Shown: positions 43,209 through 51,257, counted from the first letter of the stretch. The stretch: 64,000 nucleotides of DNA from Alicyclobacillus sp. SP_1 (GCF_024706985.1 NZ_JAMCCX010000017.1:62001-126000), one strand, 5' to 3'. Made by a program: numbers and translations. The notes: generated from the sequence alone by a model not told the origin.

Positions 43209-43799
43209 GTGCATTTGCATATCCAGCAGACAATTCATCACTACGGCTACTTTGGCGTGTTTTCCATTCTGCTGCTCGAAATGGTGGGCATTCCGTTTCC
43301 CGCCGAAACCACGCTGACGATCTCCGGTATCGAATGGACCCAAGGGGTCTTCCAACTTGTCCCACTTCTCGTGGCGGCGGCCACAGGCAACTCGATCGGC
43401 TCCATCATTGCCTATTGGATCGGACGGCTTCTGGGGCGACCTGTCATCGTTCGGTGGGGAAAGTACGTGGGCATCACGAGCGAACGGCTGGATAAGGCCA
43501 ACGGAGTGTTCCATAAGTATGAGGCGACGGTGGTGTTGTTTTCGAAATTCATCGCGGGCATTCGCGTTTTGGTGCCCTATTTGGCGGGCATCAACCGGAT
43601 GTCGTTTGGTCTTTTCGCGCTCTATACGACGATCAGCGCCGTGGTCTGGTCGGTCCTCTTTATCCTTCTGGGCCGGTATCTGGGGATCGAATGGTCGCGG
43701 TACCATCAGGTGCTGCACCAATACATGGTCCCGGGGATCATCGTTCTGGTCCTGCTTCTTGGCTTGATCGTGTATTGGCGCAAACGGCGCCAGAAGTAG
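43209..43799 (+). CDS. DedA-family membrane protein
   Basis: About 196 residues. The SNARE-assoc/DedA pattern is clear: LLEMVGIPFPAETTLTISG at the start, a G-N-x2-G segment (AATGNSIGSIIAYWIGRLLG), then FSKFIAGIRVLVPYLAGINRM and a C-terminal helix. DedA proteins such as UptA move undecaprenyl phosphate back across the membrane. The GTG at 43209 is favoured by GCAGGAAGCG. It lies divergent to the PAP2 pseudogene operon; PAP2 and DedA proteins act on the same lipid carrier. Confidence 0.88.
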   Translation: MHLHIQQTIHHYGYFGVFSILLLEMVGIPFPAETTLTISGIEWTQGVFQLVPLLVAAATGNSIGSIIAYWIGRLLGRPVIVRWGKYVGITSERLDKANGVFHKYEATVVLFSKFIAGIRVLVPYLAGINRMSFGLFALYTTISAVVWSVLFILLGRYLGIEWSRYHQVLHQYMVPGIIVLVLLLGLIVYWRKRRQK

Positions 43800-43814
43800 G
43801 GAAGGGCTGACGTT

Positions 43815-44069
43815 TTACCGCTTGAGCATTCGATCTTCGCCAAGCGTCTGGATCAGTTGGGATACCCGGCGGGCGAGTTCGTCGAGCACGTTCTCATCGC
43901 TCACTCGGCTTTTTCCCAAAGCGCCGCGACGGATGTAGGCGGAAACATGCACCCGTCCCTTTCTCTTTCGCACGGTTGTGACGGTATATAGTCTGCCATG
44001 CAGGTATACCGTCACCGGAAACGCCAAGCGGTTATGCCTAATGTTTACGATCGGGTTCACCGCGCACAC
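43815..44069 (-). CDS. hypothetical 84-residue protein
   Basis: A small basic protein with a beta-rich first half (VTVYLHGRLYTVTTVRKRKGRVHVSAYI) and a helical end. GTG start after AAAGAAAGCGG. Convergent with the DedA gene. Family not recognised. Confidence 0.45.
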   Translation of the reverse strand: MCAVNPIVNIRHNRLAFPVTVYLHGRLYTVTTVRKRKGRVHVSAYIRRGALGKSRVSDENVLDELARRVSQLIQTLGEDRMLKR

Positions 44070-44140
44070 CCGCTTTCTTTAAGGATAATACCGACCATGC
44101 CGAAACATCCTCGTGGCTTTGACCTCGCACGCACCGCTAT

Positions 44141-44157
44141 CCCTTGACTTCACTCAC
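44141..44157 (+). repeat. 17-bp direct repeat flanking IS3 element, left copy
   Basis: CCCTTGACTTCACTCAC. A copy with one change is at 45608-45624 on the other side of the IS3 element. It may be part of the element's ends or a target relic. Confidence 0.4.
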
Positions 44158-44293
44158 GGCCAACGAGTGGCGGTGACGGCAGAACCTTTCGAACTAACCT
44201 TCCACTGATCGTCACATGGAGCAGTATCATTTTAGTTGAGTCAACAAACTCGTAATTCTGGAAAGAATGATAAAAAAGGAAGAAGGAATCCAG

Positions 44294-44581
44294 ATGCGAG
44301 TGTACGACAAAGAATTCAAAGAAGAAGCAATAAAATTGTCTTATGAAATCGGGCCAACAGCGGCCTCCGAACAACTGGGGGTTCCGTCCACAACGCTGTA
44401 CACATGGCGGAGCCAAAGCAAGAAGCATGGATCCTTGGCATTTGTAGGGAGTGGCCACCAGCGTATCGATCCGAAAACCGCCGAGTTGAAGGGGTTGGAA
44501 AAAAAGATCAAGGAATTGGAATCCGCCAATGATATCCTGAAAAAAGCGTTAGCTTTTTTCGCAGAGAGCCAAAAGAGGTAG
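44294..44581 (+). CDS. IS3-family transposase OrfA
   Basis: The 95-residue protein has a helix-turn-helix (EEAIKLSYEIGPTAASEQLGV, then TTLYTWRSQ) and a leucine-zipper helix (LKGLEKKIKELESANDILKKAL). The ATG at 44294 has AGAAGGAAT upstream. The codons near its end contain T-TTT-TTC in the zero frame (44554-44560), a classical -1 slip site. Slipping joins OrfA to OrfB and gives the full transposase. Confidence 0.9.
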   Translation: MRVYDKEFKEEAIKLSYEIGPTAASEQLGVPSTTLYTWRSQSKKHGSLAFVGSGHQRIDPKTAELKGLEKKIKELESANDILKKALAFFAESQKR

Positions 44582-44592
44582 CTGCACGAGAC

Positions 44593-45480
44593 TTGTTTCG
44601 TTTTATAGGGATTCAAAAGGAAAAAGACGCCACCAAGCACAGCGTGAAGGAAATGTGTAAGGTTTTGCAGGTCAGCGAAGCTGGCTACTATCGCTGGCGG
44701 CGTACTCAAAACAGGCCCTATAAATACGATGATCTTTTGGCGAAGATCCGTCAGATTCGTGCAGAAAACAAAGACTATGGAGCATACCGAATTTACTTGG
44801 CCTTGCAACTGTTCCACGGCTATATCGGTACCTATAATGTCGTCCGGAGACTTTGCAAAACCCATCAACTGATGCTGAAGAAGAACCATCATGCCCAGGG
44901 AACGACCAAGGCTGATCCTGCTGCACAAGCGAGCGAAAATCTGATTAAGCAGGATTTCACTGCCACGGCCCCCAATCAAAAGTGGCTGGGGGATATCACG
45001 GAGATCCCCACGGCGGAGGGCAAGCTGTATGTCAGCGCCGTATTGGATTGTTATGATGGCGCAATTGTAGGATTTAAGATGGCGGATCACATGAGAGCCG
45101 AACTCTGTGTCGCGTCATTCACCTTGGCTGTCCAAAAGCATCAAGCCTTTGGCATGACGTTTCACAGTGATCGAGGAAGCCAGTTTACCAGCAAGGTGTA
45201 CCGAGAAACCTTGGCCAGGTATGGTGCGGTGCAAAGTATGAGCCATACCGGAAGATGCTACGACAACGCCAGAATGGAGTCTTTTTTTGCCACGCTGAAA
45301 AAAGAGTGCATTTACAAGGTCAAAACAGAAACATTGAAGATGGAGGTGGTCAAAAGCATGGTTTTCCGGTTTATCGAAATTCACTATAATCGGAAACGAA
45401 TTTACACAACCAACGATGGTTATCCACCTTTGATGAAACGTCGTCAGTATTACCGAGACCAGCTATCCGAGGTGGTATAA
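44593..45480 (+). CDS. IS3-family transposase OrfB
   Basis: The 295-residue protein has an HTH_21 region (VSEAGYYRWRR), then the DDE integrase core: Asp in WLGDITEIPT, Asp in FHSDRGSQFTS and Glu in NARMESFFATLKKE. Its frame is open upstream through the OrfA end, so it is made mainly as an OrfAB fusion by -1 frameshifting at 44554-44560. Complete, so the element may still move. Confidence 0.92.
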   Translation: MFRFIGIQKEKDATKHSVKEMCKVLQVSEAGYYRWRRTQNRPYKYDDLLAKIRQIRAENKDYGAYRIYLALQLFHGYIGTYNVVRRLCKTHQLMLKKNHHAQGTTKADPAAQASENLIKQDFTATAPNQKWLGDITEIPTAEGKLYVSAVLDCYDGAIVGFKMADHMRAELCVASFTLAVQKHQAFGMTFHSDRGSQFTSKVYRETLARYGAVQSMSHTGRCYDNARMESFFATLKKECIYKVKTETLKMEVVKSMVFRFIEIHYNRKRIYTTNDGYPPLMKRRQYYRDQLSEVV

Positions 45481-45569
45481 AAAGCGGGTAGCTAAGTTCT
45501 TGCTCCCAACATCTGTCGCAAGACCGTTTTTCATTTTGTTTAGGAATTCATTCGTCAAGGTCAGGTCGT

Positions 45570-45597
45570 ATTTTCCAGAAAAGTACGTCTGGAAAAT
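45570..45597. repeat. inverted repeat downstream of IS3 OrfB
   Basis: Perfect 10-bp arms ATTTTCCAGA and TCTGGAAAAT, eight-base loop. Possible terminator or subterminal IS sequence. Confidence 0.5.
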
Positions 45598-45607
45598 CTC
45601 CACCTTT

Positions 45608-45624
45608 CCCTTGACTTCACCCAC
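45608..45624 (+). repeat. 17-bp direct repeat flanking IS3 element, right copy
   Basis: Matches 44141-44157 at 16 of 17 positions. Confidence 0.4.
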
Positions 45625-45697
45625 CACCCCTAGGCGTAGCCATAGACCGGTATTACGAGTTTCGGGGCTAAACTAAATTTGACAATTCCAACAGCTG

Positions 45698-46260
45698 TTA
45701 CGAGTCCAACCGCCACCCGTACGGCATCCAACTCCCATTGAATACTCCCTCAAAGACGAGCACCGTCGCCAGATAGTACGGTAGGATGGACACTCCGGCC
45801 GTCCACATGTAGGGAATCCACGTGAAGGGGGGACATGGCAAGCGCGTAATTGACCACAATCCCAGGGATGAGCAACAGACGAATCAGAAGAATGCGCCAA
45901 GCTCCGTGTCCGATGACCCATTGTACGCGGACGAACATGGGGGCGCGATCCACCAAAAACCGGCCTAACCGGCGGGCTATGACAAACGTCATGGCTGTCT
46001 CGAGCAGACACCCAGTGATTGCATATCCCAATCCCCACCAGACGTCGTACACCTTCAAACACGCGAGAACGAAGCCTTCGGACGGTAAGGGGGTCATGCA
46101 AAGGAACGCGACCAGAACGATCCATACATACGCCTATCGGGCCCATATTCTGAATGAAGACAGACAGGGTTCCTTGTCGATCCACGACAAGAAAAGCTGC
46201 AGCTACGACTGAAGCAACAAGCAGGGCTGAAATCCATCTCGCCCCTTCATGGCTACACAT
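45698..46260 (-). pseudogene. VTT/DedA-like membrane protein, frameshifted
   Basis: The start (ATG 46260) encodes a membrane helix (ALLVASVVAAAFLVV). The main part (PLPSEGFVLACLKVYDVWWG through IPGIVVNYALAMS) is in a second frame and the end (VSILPYYLATVLVFEGVF) in a third. This order matches TVP38/DedA (VTT) proteins. Its ATG overlaps the stop of the PAP2 gene, so the two were one operon. At least two frameshifts. Confidence 0.7.
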
Positions 46261-46855
46261 CCCGAACCGTGTCCGTCTGTCGGCCACCATATCGGAAGAG
46301 CCGGAGTCCGATTTTCGTGATCCAACGTACATACTTTTCAAACCGCCAGGCGATCATGCTGGAGAACAAACCGACCACAACGCCCGCCACGACATCTGTC
46401 GGCCAGTGCAGTCCCACATATACCCGAGCAATGGCCACTAGTATAGCCAGTGCCATAAAACTGCGCCGAATCCAGATGGGTCCCCTCCGATACACGCCGA
46501 AGGCAAAGGCAAAACTGCCGGATGCGTGATCACTCGGAAACGAGGCGTCGTTCGAATGGGCAATCAACTGGTGAAATGTCCCGTTTGGCAAGACGGCAAA
46601 CGGCCTCGGTCGAAACCAGATGTGCGAAATGACCACGTTCACGACCAGGGCCAAGATACCTGCTAATACAGAGACGATGAGCCCGTGGCGTATTTTGGAG
46701 TCCTCACGTGGTAATGTGAACCAAGCCACTATAAAGAGCGCCGCATACAAAAAGGGAGCATCCTTGGCCAACACGATCATGATCGCATCGAGGATCGCCA
46801 CATGACCAGACAGATTGTTTACAAAATGATATAGTACTACATCAAAGCTATTCAT
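46253..46855 (-). CDS. PAP2-family phosphatase (BcrC-like)
   Basis: The 200-residue protein has five to six membrane helices. The phosphatase motifs are present: FRPRP (end of motif 1), FPSDHASGS (motif 2, PSxH) and ARVYVGLHWPTDVVAG (motif 3). Similar proteins dephosphorylate undecaprenyl pyrophosphate outside the membrane, recycling the cell-wall lipid carrier. The ATG at 46855 follows AGAGGAACG. Intact homologue of the dead copy at 42028; its VTT partner is dead. Confidence 0.88.
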   Translation of the reverse strand: MNSFDVVLYHFVNNLSGHVAILDAIMIVLAKDAPFLYAALFIVAWFTLPREDSKIRHGLIVSVLAGILALVVNVVISHIWFRPRPFAVLPNGTFHQLIAHSNDASFPSDHASGSFAFAFGVYRRGPIWIRRSFMALAILVAIARVYVGLHWPTDVVAGVVVGLFSSMIAWRFEKYVRWITKIGLRLFRYGGRQTDTVRDV

Positions 46856-46987
46856 TTGCTCGTTCCTCTCCGCCAGTTATATCGCATGACGAAAACCCTG
46901 TGCTTTCGTGCACGCGCACTTACTGACGACAGTAGGATCTCAAAAGTTCACGATGCGCGTCTAAGCTCATTCATCGTCTGGAAGCGG

Positions 46988-47362
46988 TTATCTTGTAATG
47001 ACATCTTCCCGGCGTGGCCCGACGGAGATTAGGCGAATGGGGACTCCGATCACCTATTCGATCCACTCTACATAGCGTCTAGCTGCTTCAGGAAGCTCCG
47101 CATAGGCGCATACCGTCGAAACGTCAGTCTTCCACCCTGGCATGGTCTTCAAGACAGGGGTGGCCGCGTCCAACTTCGCCGTCACGGGAAATTCGGTCGT
47201 GGGTTCCCCCTTGACCCGATAGGCGACACAGATGGGGACCTCAGCCAGATAGCCCAGCACATCCAGATTGGTCAGCGCCACCTCCGTGGCTCCTTGCACT
47301 TGGCAACCATAGCGAGTGGCCACGGCGTCAAACCGGCCCACGCGTCTCGGCCGCCCGGTCAT
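46988..47362 (-). pseudogene. purA: adenylosuccinate synthetase 3' fragment
   Basis: The translation reads TGRPRRVGRFDAV, LTNLDVLGYLAEVPICVAY, MPGWKTDVSTVCAYAELP and ARRYVEWIE. This is the conserved C-terminal third of PurA, including the GTP-binding and IMP-site region. A TAG at 47054-47056 interrupts it, after which the usual PurA end (ISVGPRREDVI) continues in the same frame to 46988. The first two thirds are missing. A dead copy; a functional purA must lie elsewhere. Confidence 0.88.
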
Positions 47363-47450
47363 ACGGCGACGAGGCGGCAAAGGCGACTGCGGTGGTAAAA
47401 CCCACGCTCAGCGCTACCACCGTTGCGATCCCGAGCAACGTTTTATTCAT
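47328..47450 (-). pseudogene. truncated secreted-protein gene start
   Basis: From the ATG at 47450, preceded by GAGGAGGATGAG, a typical signal peptide is encoded (KTLLGIATVVALSVGFTTA, then AFAA). After about 32 codons the gene runs into the purA fragment in another frame and stops. The 5' end of an exported protein gene was joined to purA by a deletion. Confidence 0.6.
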
Positions 47451-48272
47451 AAAGTACTCATCCTCCTCGAAATTAGTTCCCTGCACCTAACCATTCGGCA
47501 CAAGGAACTTGTTTTTATACTTCACCTTATAAGACCGCCGATGCGCCAAAAAAGTTGCATCCCACATGTGCAAAAATACGAGAGTGCAACCAGAGTTCCC
47601 GCCGCGTCTGAAGCAAGAGACGGGCACAGGAGTATCCTTGGCACGCCGCGCCTTATGCATTTTTAAGTTAAGGAAACAGCGATAACCCCGGACATACGAG
47701 AAGTCAACGCATGATGGCCATATGTCAGCGAGTTCATTGAGAGTTCATTCTTCCGGCACGCCGAGCAGCATTCGCGCTGCAAAAACCGCGAATCGGCGCA
47801 ACTCCTCACCGCCCGCCTCCGTAGTTTAGGCCACCCATAGAAATAGGAGGTTCCATCTGTCCTTCGGTACCAGTGCCTTCAACTGCTCCTTGATGTCGTC
47901 TTTGATCTCTTCCGACTGAATCATGGGTGTTCAGTCAGCATCATAGAAATCTTCGACCAGCTTCTCCGCCAACAATGTCAACGCTACATCGCCCGTCAGC
48001 ATCCCCGCCCTCCATCCGCGTTGCGTCTGAGAATACCTCTCCCAGCTTGACGTCAGCAAGTCCAATTGCAATTCTTGTTGTGGCACCGTCATGGCACCCT
48101 GGCATGGTTTCCCGTAGGTAACATGAGACTGTACGATGCTGCAGCAGGGTGGCGACTCGAATCGCCGCCCTTTGCGTTTTCCAGCAGCGTCACACCATGC
48201 CCAGTTTCACGTCGCTTATCCCGGCGTCCACCTGATTGAATCTCCGTCCCCCGTATCCGATTTGCCGCTTGA
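47451..48272. other. decayed intergenic region
   Basis: No convincing gene. Short minus-strand frames encode protein-like stretches (DDIKEQLKALVPKDRWNLLFLW near 47830-47926, and ADVKLGEV near 48050). The DVKLG block recurs near 48200, which suggests a duplicated remnant. All lack starts or are cut by stops. Confidence 0.4.
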
Positions 48273-48705
48273 TGGCTATACCTTTACACGATGCTGACTG
48301 TCGACCAGCTTTGCGCCTTGCTGCACGATCAGCCGGACAGCATGTACCAGACTCTCGGCAAGATGAGAAAGAGGGACTGGGTACAACCCATGCGCCTGGC
48401 CTTTCTGCGCCGCAACGTGAAAGGGTGGGTGCTGACCAAAGAGGGACTTCCGTTTGCGTTTGGACTGACGAAGGAAACCCGTGCAGGACTCCTTCGGCAG
48501 CAGGGCAACCTGCCGGACGATTCCAGCCATTTGGGCCGTCTCCGAACTCCACATGGAAACGGACGGCATTTTGCAAGCGGTTTGGAACGGACCATGGGAA
48601 CACCGGGAATCGTTGAGGGACTGTCCGAACATCGACTGCGACACATACCGTGACATGGTGCCACTTGGGAGGCAGACCCGTCTTCCCCTGTTTGTAAGAG
48701 GATGA
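48273..48705 (+). pseudogene. replication-relaxation/winged-helix-like remnant
   Basis: The frame from 48273 encodes a winged-helix-like segment (MLTVDQLCALLHDQPDSMYQTLGKMR, then a strand pattern WVLTKEGLPFAFGL). The later part seems to continue in another frame up to 48705. The pattern recalls replication-relaxation proteins of conjugative or plasmid elements. Assignment is weak. The frame change and odd C-terminal composition suggest decay. Confidence 0.3.
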
Positions 48706-49045
48706 ACGACTTCTTATCGTGAATCTGCGAATTCGCTGCAAATCAATTCACTGGCAACCAATTTGCTTGCTGCCCCCTTGACGCGCACACTTGCCTCACG
48801 TTCGCGTTCAATGCCTCAGTCCTACCCTACGCATCAATGTCCTGATCGCGCCACGTGCGCGCAAGGGGCGCGACACGGCCCGTCTTCCTACGGGAAGAAA
48901 ATACGCCTGCGGCGATATTTCGGGAAAGCCCATCCAGACGGATCGACATCGTCGACAGCGGCCGAGACGTGATGGGGATGGCCGTAGCATGCACCCCGGA
49001 GTGCGCCCCCGATTGCAAAAATAGAATCGTGTCAAAGTTCCCCGC
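48706..49045. other. intergenic region with nothing recognised
   Basis: Overlapping short frames on both strands, none with a ribosome site plus a recognisable product. Confidence 0.35.
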
Positions 49046-49070
49046 CACCCCCTCGAAGGAAGGGGTGTTT
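49046..49070 (+). terminator. possible terminator upstream of the recombinase gene
   Basis: CACCCCCT (49046-49053) pairs with AGGGGTG (49061-49067) with one bulged C, followed by TTTTCGTT. It would shield the recombinase promoter from upstream transcription. Confidence 0.5.
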
Positions 49071-49210
49071 TCGTTGTCTCCGTGTCGCGGGAGGAGGAAT
49101 CGGCCATGGTACGAGACATCGCGCCGCATTTTGACAAGCAGGTTCCGTATATAGATGTACCGATGAGGGGGCGCAGCGCCATGCATGTCAAAATTATCGA
49201 AGGCGAATGG

Positions 49211-49239
49211 GCTGACAAACGGCGGGCGGCTTGCTATAG
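49211..49239 (+). promoter_or_regulatory. sigma-A-like promoter of the recombinase gene
   Basis: CTGACA (49211-49216), 17 bases, TATAGT (49234-49239), about 50 bases before the recombinase start. B. subtilis spoIVCA uses the mother-cell factor sigma-E; no good sigma-E pair was found by eye here. Confidence 0.45.
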
Positions 49240-49289
49240 TTATCTACGAATCTTGTATATGCGAAGGCAGGCGCAAGGAGGTGCCGACC

Positions 49290-50795
49290 ATGCCGACGGC
49301 GATCTATGTGCGGGTGTCGACGGAGGATCAGGCGAAACACGGGTACAGCATCCCGGATCAGATTCGACAATGCCGGACGAAGGCCGGTGAGACGGACATC
49401 TGGGAGTACGTGGACGAGGGGGTGTCGGGCGAGTTTCTGGATCGCCCAGCCCTGTTACGGTTGCGACAGGATGTGCACGACGGACTGATTGATACGGTGG
49501 TGTGCTACGATCCGGACCGGCTGTCGCGCAAACTGGCCCATTCGCTCCTGGTGGCCGAGGAGATCGAGAAGCGGGCGCGGCTTGTGTTTGTCAACGGCGA
49601 ATTTGCGAAGACTCCGGAAGGGATGCTGTTCTACCAGATGCGCGGCGCAGTGGCGGAATTTGAAAAGGCGAAGATCACCGAGCGCATGGCGAGCGGACGG
49701 CGGCAGAAGGCGCGTCAGGGCAAGGTGGTGCGCGACTTTCAAATCTATGGGTATCGCTATGACAAGGAGACGGCGCAGTTGCGTGTGCACGAAGAGGAGG
49801 CGGCGGTCGTTCGTCTCATCTTTGATCTGTTCACCAAGCCGAGCGCGGCGGCGCAGGGAATCAACGGCATTGCGAACCATTTGACGCGCCAGGGCATCCC
49901 GACCAAGAAGCATGTGGGCGTCTGGCATCGGCAGGTGGTGCGCCAGATCCTTCACAATCCGGCGTACATCGGCGAACTATACCAAAATCGGTGGAACGCG
50001 GAGGGAATGCTCGGTAATCCGTTTCGTAACGAGGACGAGAAGATTCACCTGAAGGCGCGCCCGCGTTCCGAATGGATATACACGCCATGCCCGGCGATTG
50101 TGGAGGAAGCGCAGTGGCGCTACGCCCAGCAGTTGCTCACGACATCAAGACGAAGGTGGGCGGGTCAGTCTCGACATGAGTACTTGCTGTCGGGGTTGGT
50201 GCGTTGCGCAGACTGCGGCAACACGATGACCGGACGGCGGGCGAAGAACTGGGGGCGCTTCGTGTACGAATACACGTGTGTGAAAAACACGGCGGGAGCC
50301 AAGCACAAAGGGTGCGGACATCGCTTGATCTGCGAGGATCTGGATGGACAGATCTGGCAGCAGATGCAGGCATGGCTGACCGCGCCGGAGGAGCTGGCTA
50401 CGGCGATCAACGAGGAGCCTTTGCAAACGCCGTACGAACAGGACGAGTGGGAGCGGGTGTGCCGGGACATCGAACGCAATGAGCGGGGGCAACAGCGTCT
50501 CTTGGCGTTGGTGACCGAGGAGGACGGTCTCGATCTGGGCGACATTCGGGACAAGCTCAAGGAGCTCAAAGCGCATCGTGCGCAAGGGGAGGCCCGGAAG
50601 GTGGAACTGGAAACGATTCTTGCGGCGCAGGCAGAGCGAGACGGGAGCCGACAGACCGTGCAAGAAGCGGTCGAACATTATCTGGCGGTGCATCCTGAAG
50701 AACTGACCGAGGGGCAGAGGCGGGAGATCCTGCGGATGGTGGTGCGCGAGATCCGGGTGTACAAAGACGGGCGGGTCGACGTGTTCACCTTTTGA
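49290..50795 (+). CDS. spoIVCA: large serine recombinase, sigK element excisionase
   Basis: The 501-residue protein (B. subtilis SpoIVCA has 500) has a resolvase domain (about residues 1-150) with the catalytic Ser in AIYVRVSTEDQA and Arg residues in YDPDRLSRKL. The recombinase domain follows (GIANHLTRQGIPTKK and WHRQVVRQILHNPAYIG), then a zinc-ribbon-like domain (CADCGNTMTG with later Cys), and a C-terminal coiled coil. Many blocks match remembered SpoIVCA sequence closely. It would excise the element to rebuild sigK in the mother cell. The ATG at 49290 follows AAGGAGGTG. Here it points the same way as, and adjoins, the 3' half of sigK. Confidence 0.93.
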   Translation: MPTAIYVRVSTEDQAKHGYSIPDQIRQCRTKAGETDIWEYVDEGVSGEFLDRPALLRLRQDVHDGLIDTVVCYDPDRLSRKLAHSLLVAEEIEKRARLVFVNGEFAKTPEGMLFYQMRGAVAEFEKAKITERMASGRRQKARQGKVVRDFQIYGYRYDKETAQLRVHEEEAAVVRLIFDLFTKPSAAAQGINGIANHLTRQGIPTKKHVGVWHRQVVRQILHNPAYIGELYQNRWNAEGMLGNPFRNEDEKIHLKARPRSEWIYTPCPAIVEEAQWRYAQQLLTTSRRRWAGQSRHEYLLSGLVRCADCGNTMTGRRAKNWGRFVYEYTCVKNTAGAKHKGCGHRLICEDLDGQIWQQMQAWLTAPEELATAINEEPLQTPYEQDEWERVCRDIERNERGQQRLLALVTEEDGLDLGDIRDKLKELKAHRAQGEARKVELETILAAQAERDGSRQTVQEAVEHYLAVHPEELTEGQRREILRMVVREIRVYKDGRVDVFTF

Positions 50796-50867
50796 CGGTG
50801 GACGCATAGGCTAGCCATCGTGAAGATCCTGCTTAATATATGGGATTATTAACCGCTACCATTAGAC

Positions 50868-50885
50868 ATTTATATAGAAATCCTA
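50868..50885 (+). other. right attachment junction of the sigK element
   Basis: The sigma-K frame is open upstream only to a TAA at 50850. The residues PLPLDIYI do not match sigma-K, while EILMHLR from 50877 does. In B. subtilis the exchange lies in the codons for ENE just before ILMHLR. The crossover here should be at about 50,874-50,880. The sequence of the left junction is needed to define the shared core. Confidence 0.65.
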
Positions 50886-51257
50886 ATGCATCTGCGTTCA
50901 TCCAAAAAGCACCGAAAAGACGTGTATCTATCGGATCGAATCGGTGTGGACAAAGATGGGAACGAATTGACGATTGCCGACTTGCTTGGGTCGGACCCGG
51001 ATGCTGTGGAAGACATGGTTGACCTTTCGTGGGAAAAGCAAAAAGTTTTCGAGCTGATGCCAAGTCTTCCCGAGCGAGAACGGGAGGTCCTCTGTAAGCG
51101 GTATGGACTCCCCGAAGGGGAAGAGAGAACACAGCGCGAAATTGCCAAAGAGTTGGGGATTTCGCGCTCTTACGTGTCACGCATTGAGCACCGCGCACTG
51201 ACGACGCTTTACCAACACATGCATGGTGGCACCACGAATTCGGCTATGCTAGAGTAG
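50877..51257 (+). CDS. sigK: sigma-K, C-terminal half (split gene)
   Basis: About 126 residues correspond to sigma-K from the region 2 end through region 4: EILMHLR, then KDVYLSDRIGVDKDGNEL, LPEREREVLCKRYGL, and the helix-turn-helix TQREIAKELGISRSYVSRIE. Sigma-K directs late mother-cell transcription in sporulation. The N-terminal half with the start codon, pro-sequence and core-binding region 2 is not here. The ATG at 50886 has no ribosome site, so this part is not made alone. Excision of the upstream element would restore the full gene. Confidence 0.92.
   Translation, partial: EILMHLRSSKKHRKDVYLSDRIGVDKDGNELTIADLLGSDPDAVEDMVDLSWEKQKVFELMPSLPEREREVLCKRYGLPEGEERTQREIAKELGISRSYVSRIEHRALTTLYQHMHGGTTNSAMLE

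Larger units (their letters stand above)
1..50876 (+). mobile_element. sigK-intervening (skin-like) element, right part
   Basis: A large serine recombinase of the SpoIVCA family ends at 50795. Eighty bases later the C-terminal half of sigma-K begins without its N-terminal half. In Bacillus subtilis the skin element splits sigK in the same region of the protein and is excised in the mother cell by SpoIVCA. Everything to the left is accessory in character (metal and sulfur genes, IS remnants, pseudogenes). Everything to the right is conserved core. The left end is outside the window, so the element would exceed 50.8 kb. The right boundary near 50,876 is read from where sigma-K similarity starts. 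That the whole 1-50,876 stretch is one element is inference: nested elements or a nearer left boundary cannot be excluded, but no 5' half of sigK is present in the window. Confidence 0.8.

Noticed and set aside
48791-49154. Small frames upstream of the recombinase as an excision factor
   Set aside because: No ribosome sites, no helix-turn-helix pattern, and Arg/Pro-rich compositions typical of noncoding frames.
1-50876. Prophage like the B. subtilis skin
   Set aside because: No terminase, portal, capsid, tail or holin genes were found in the visible part.
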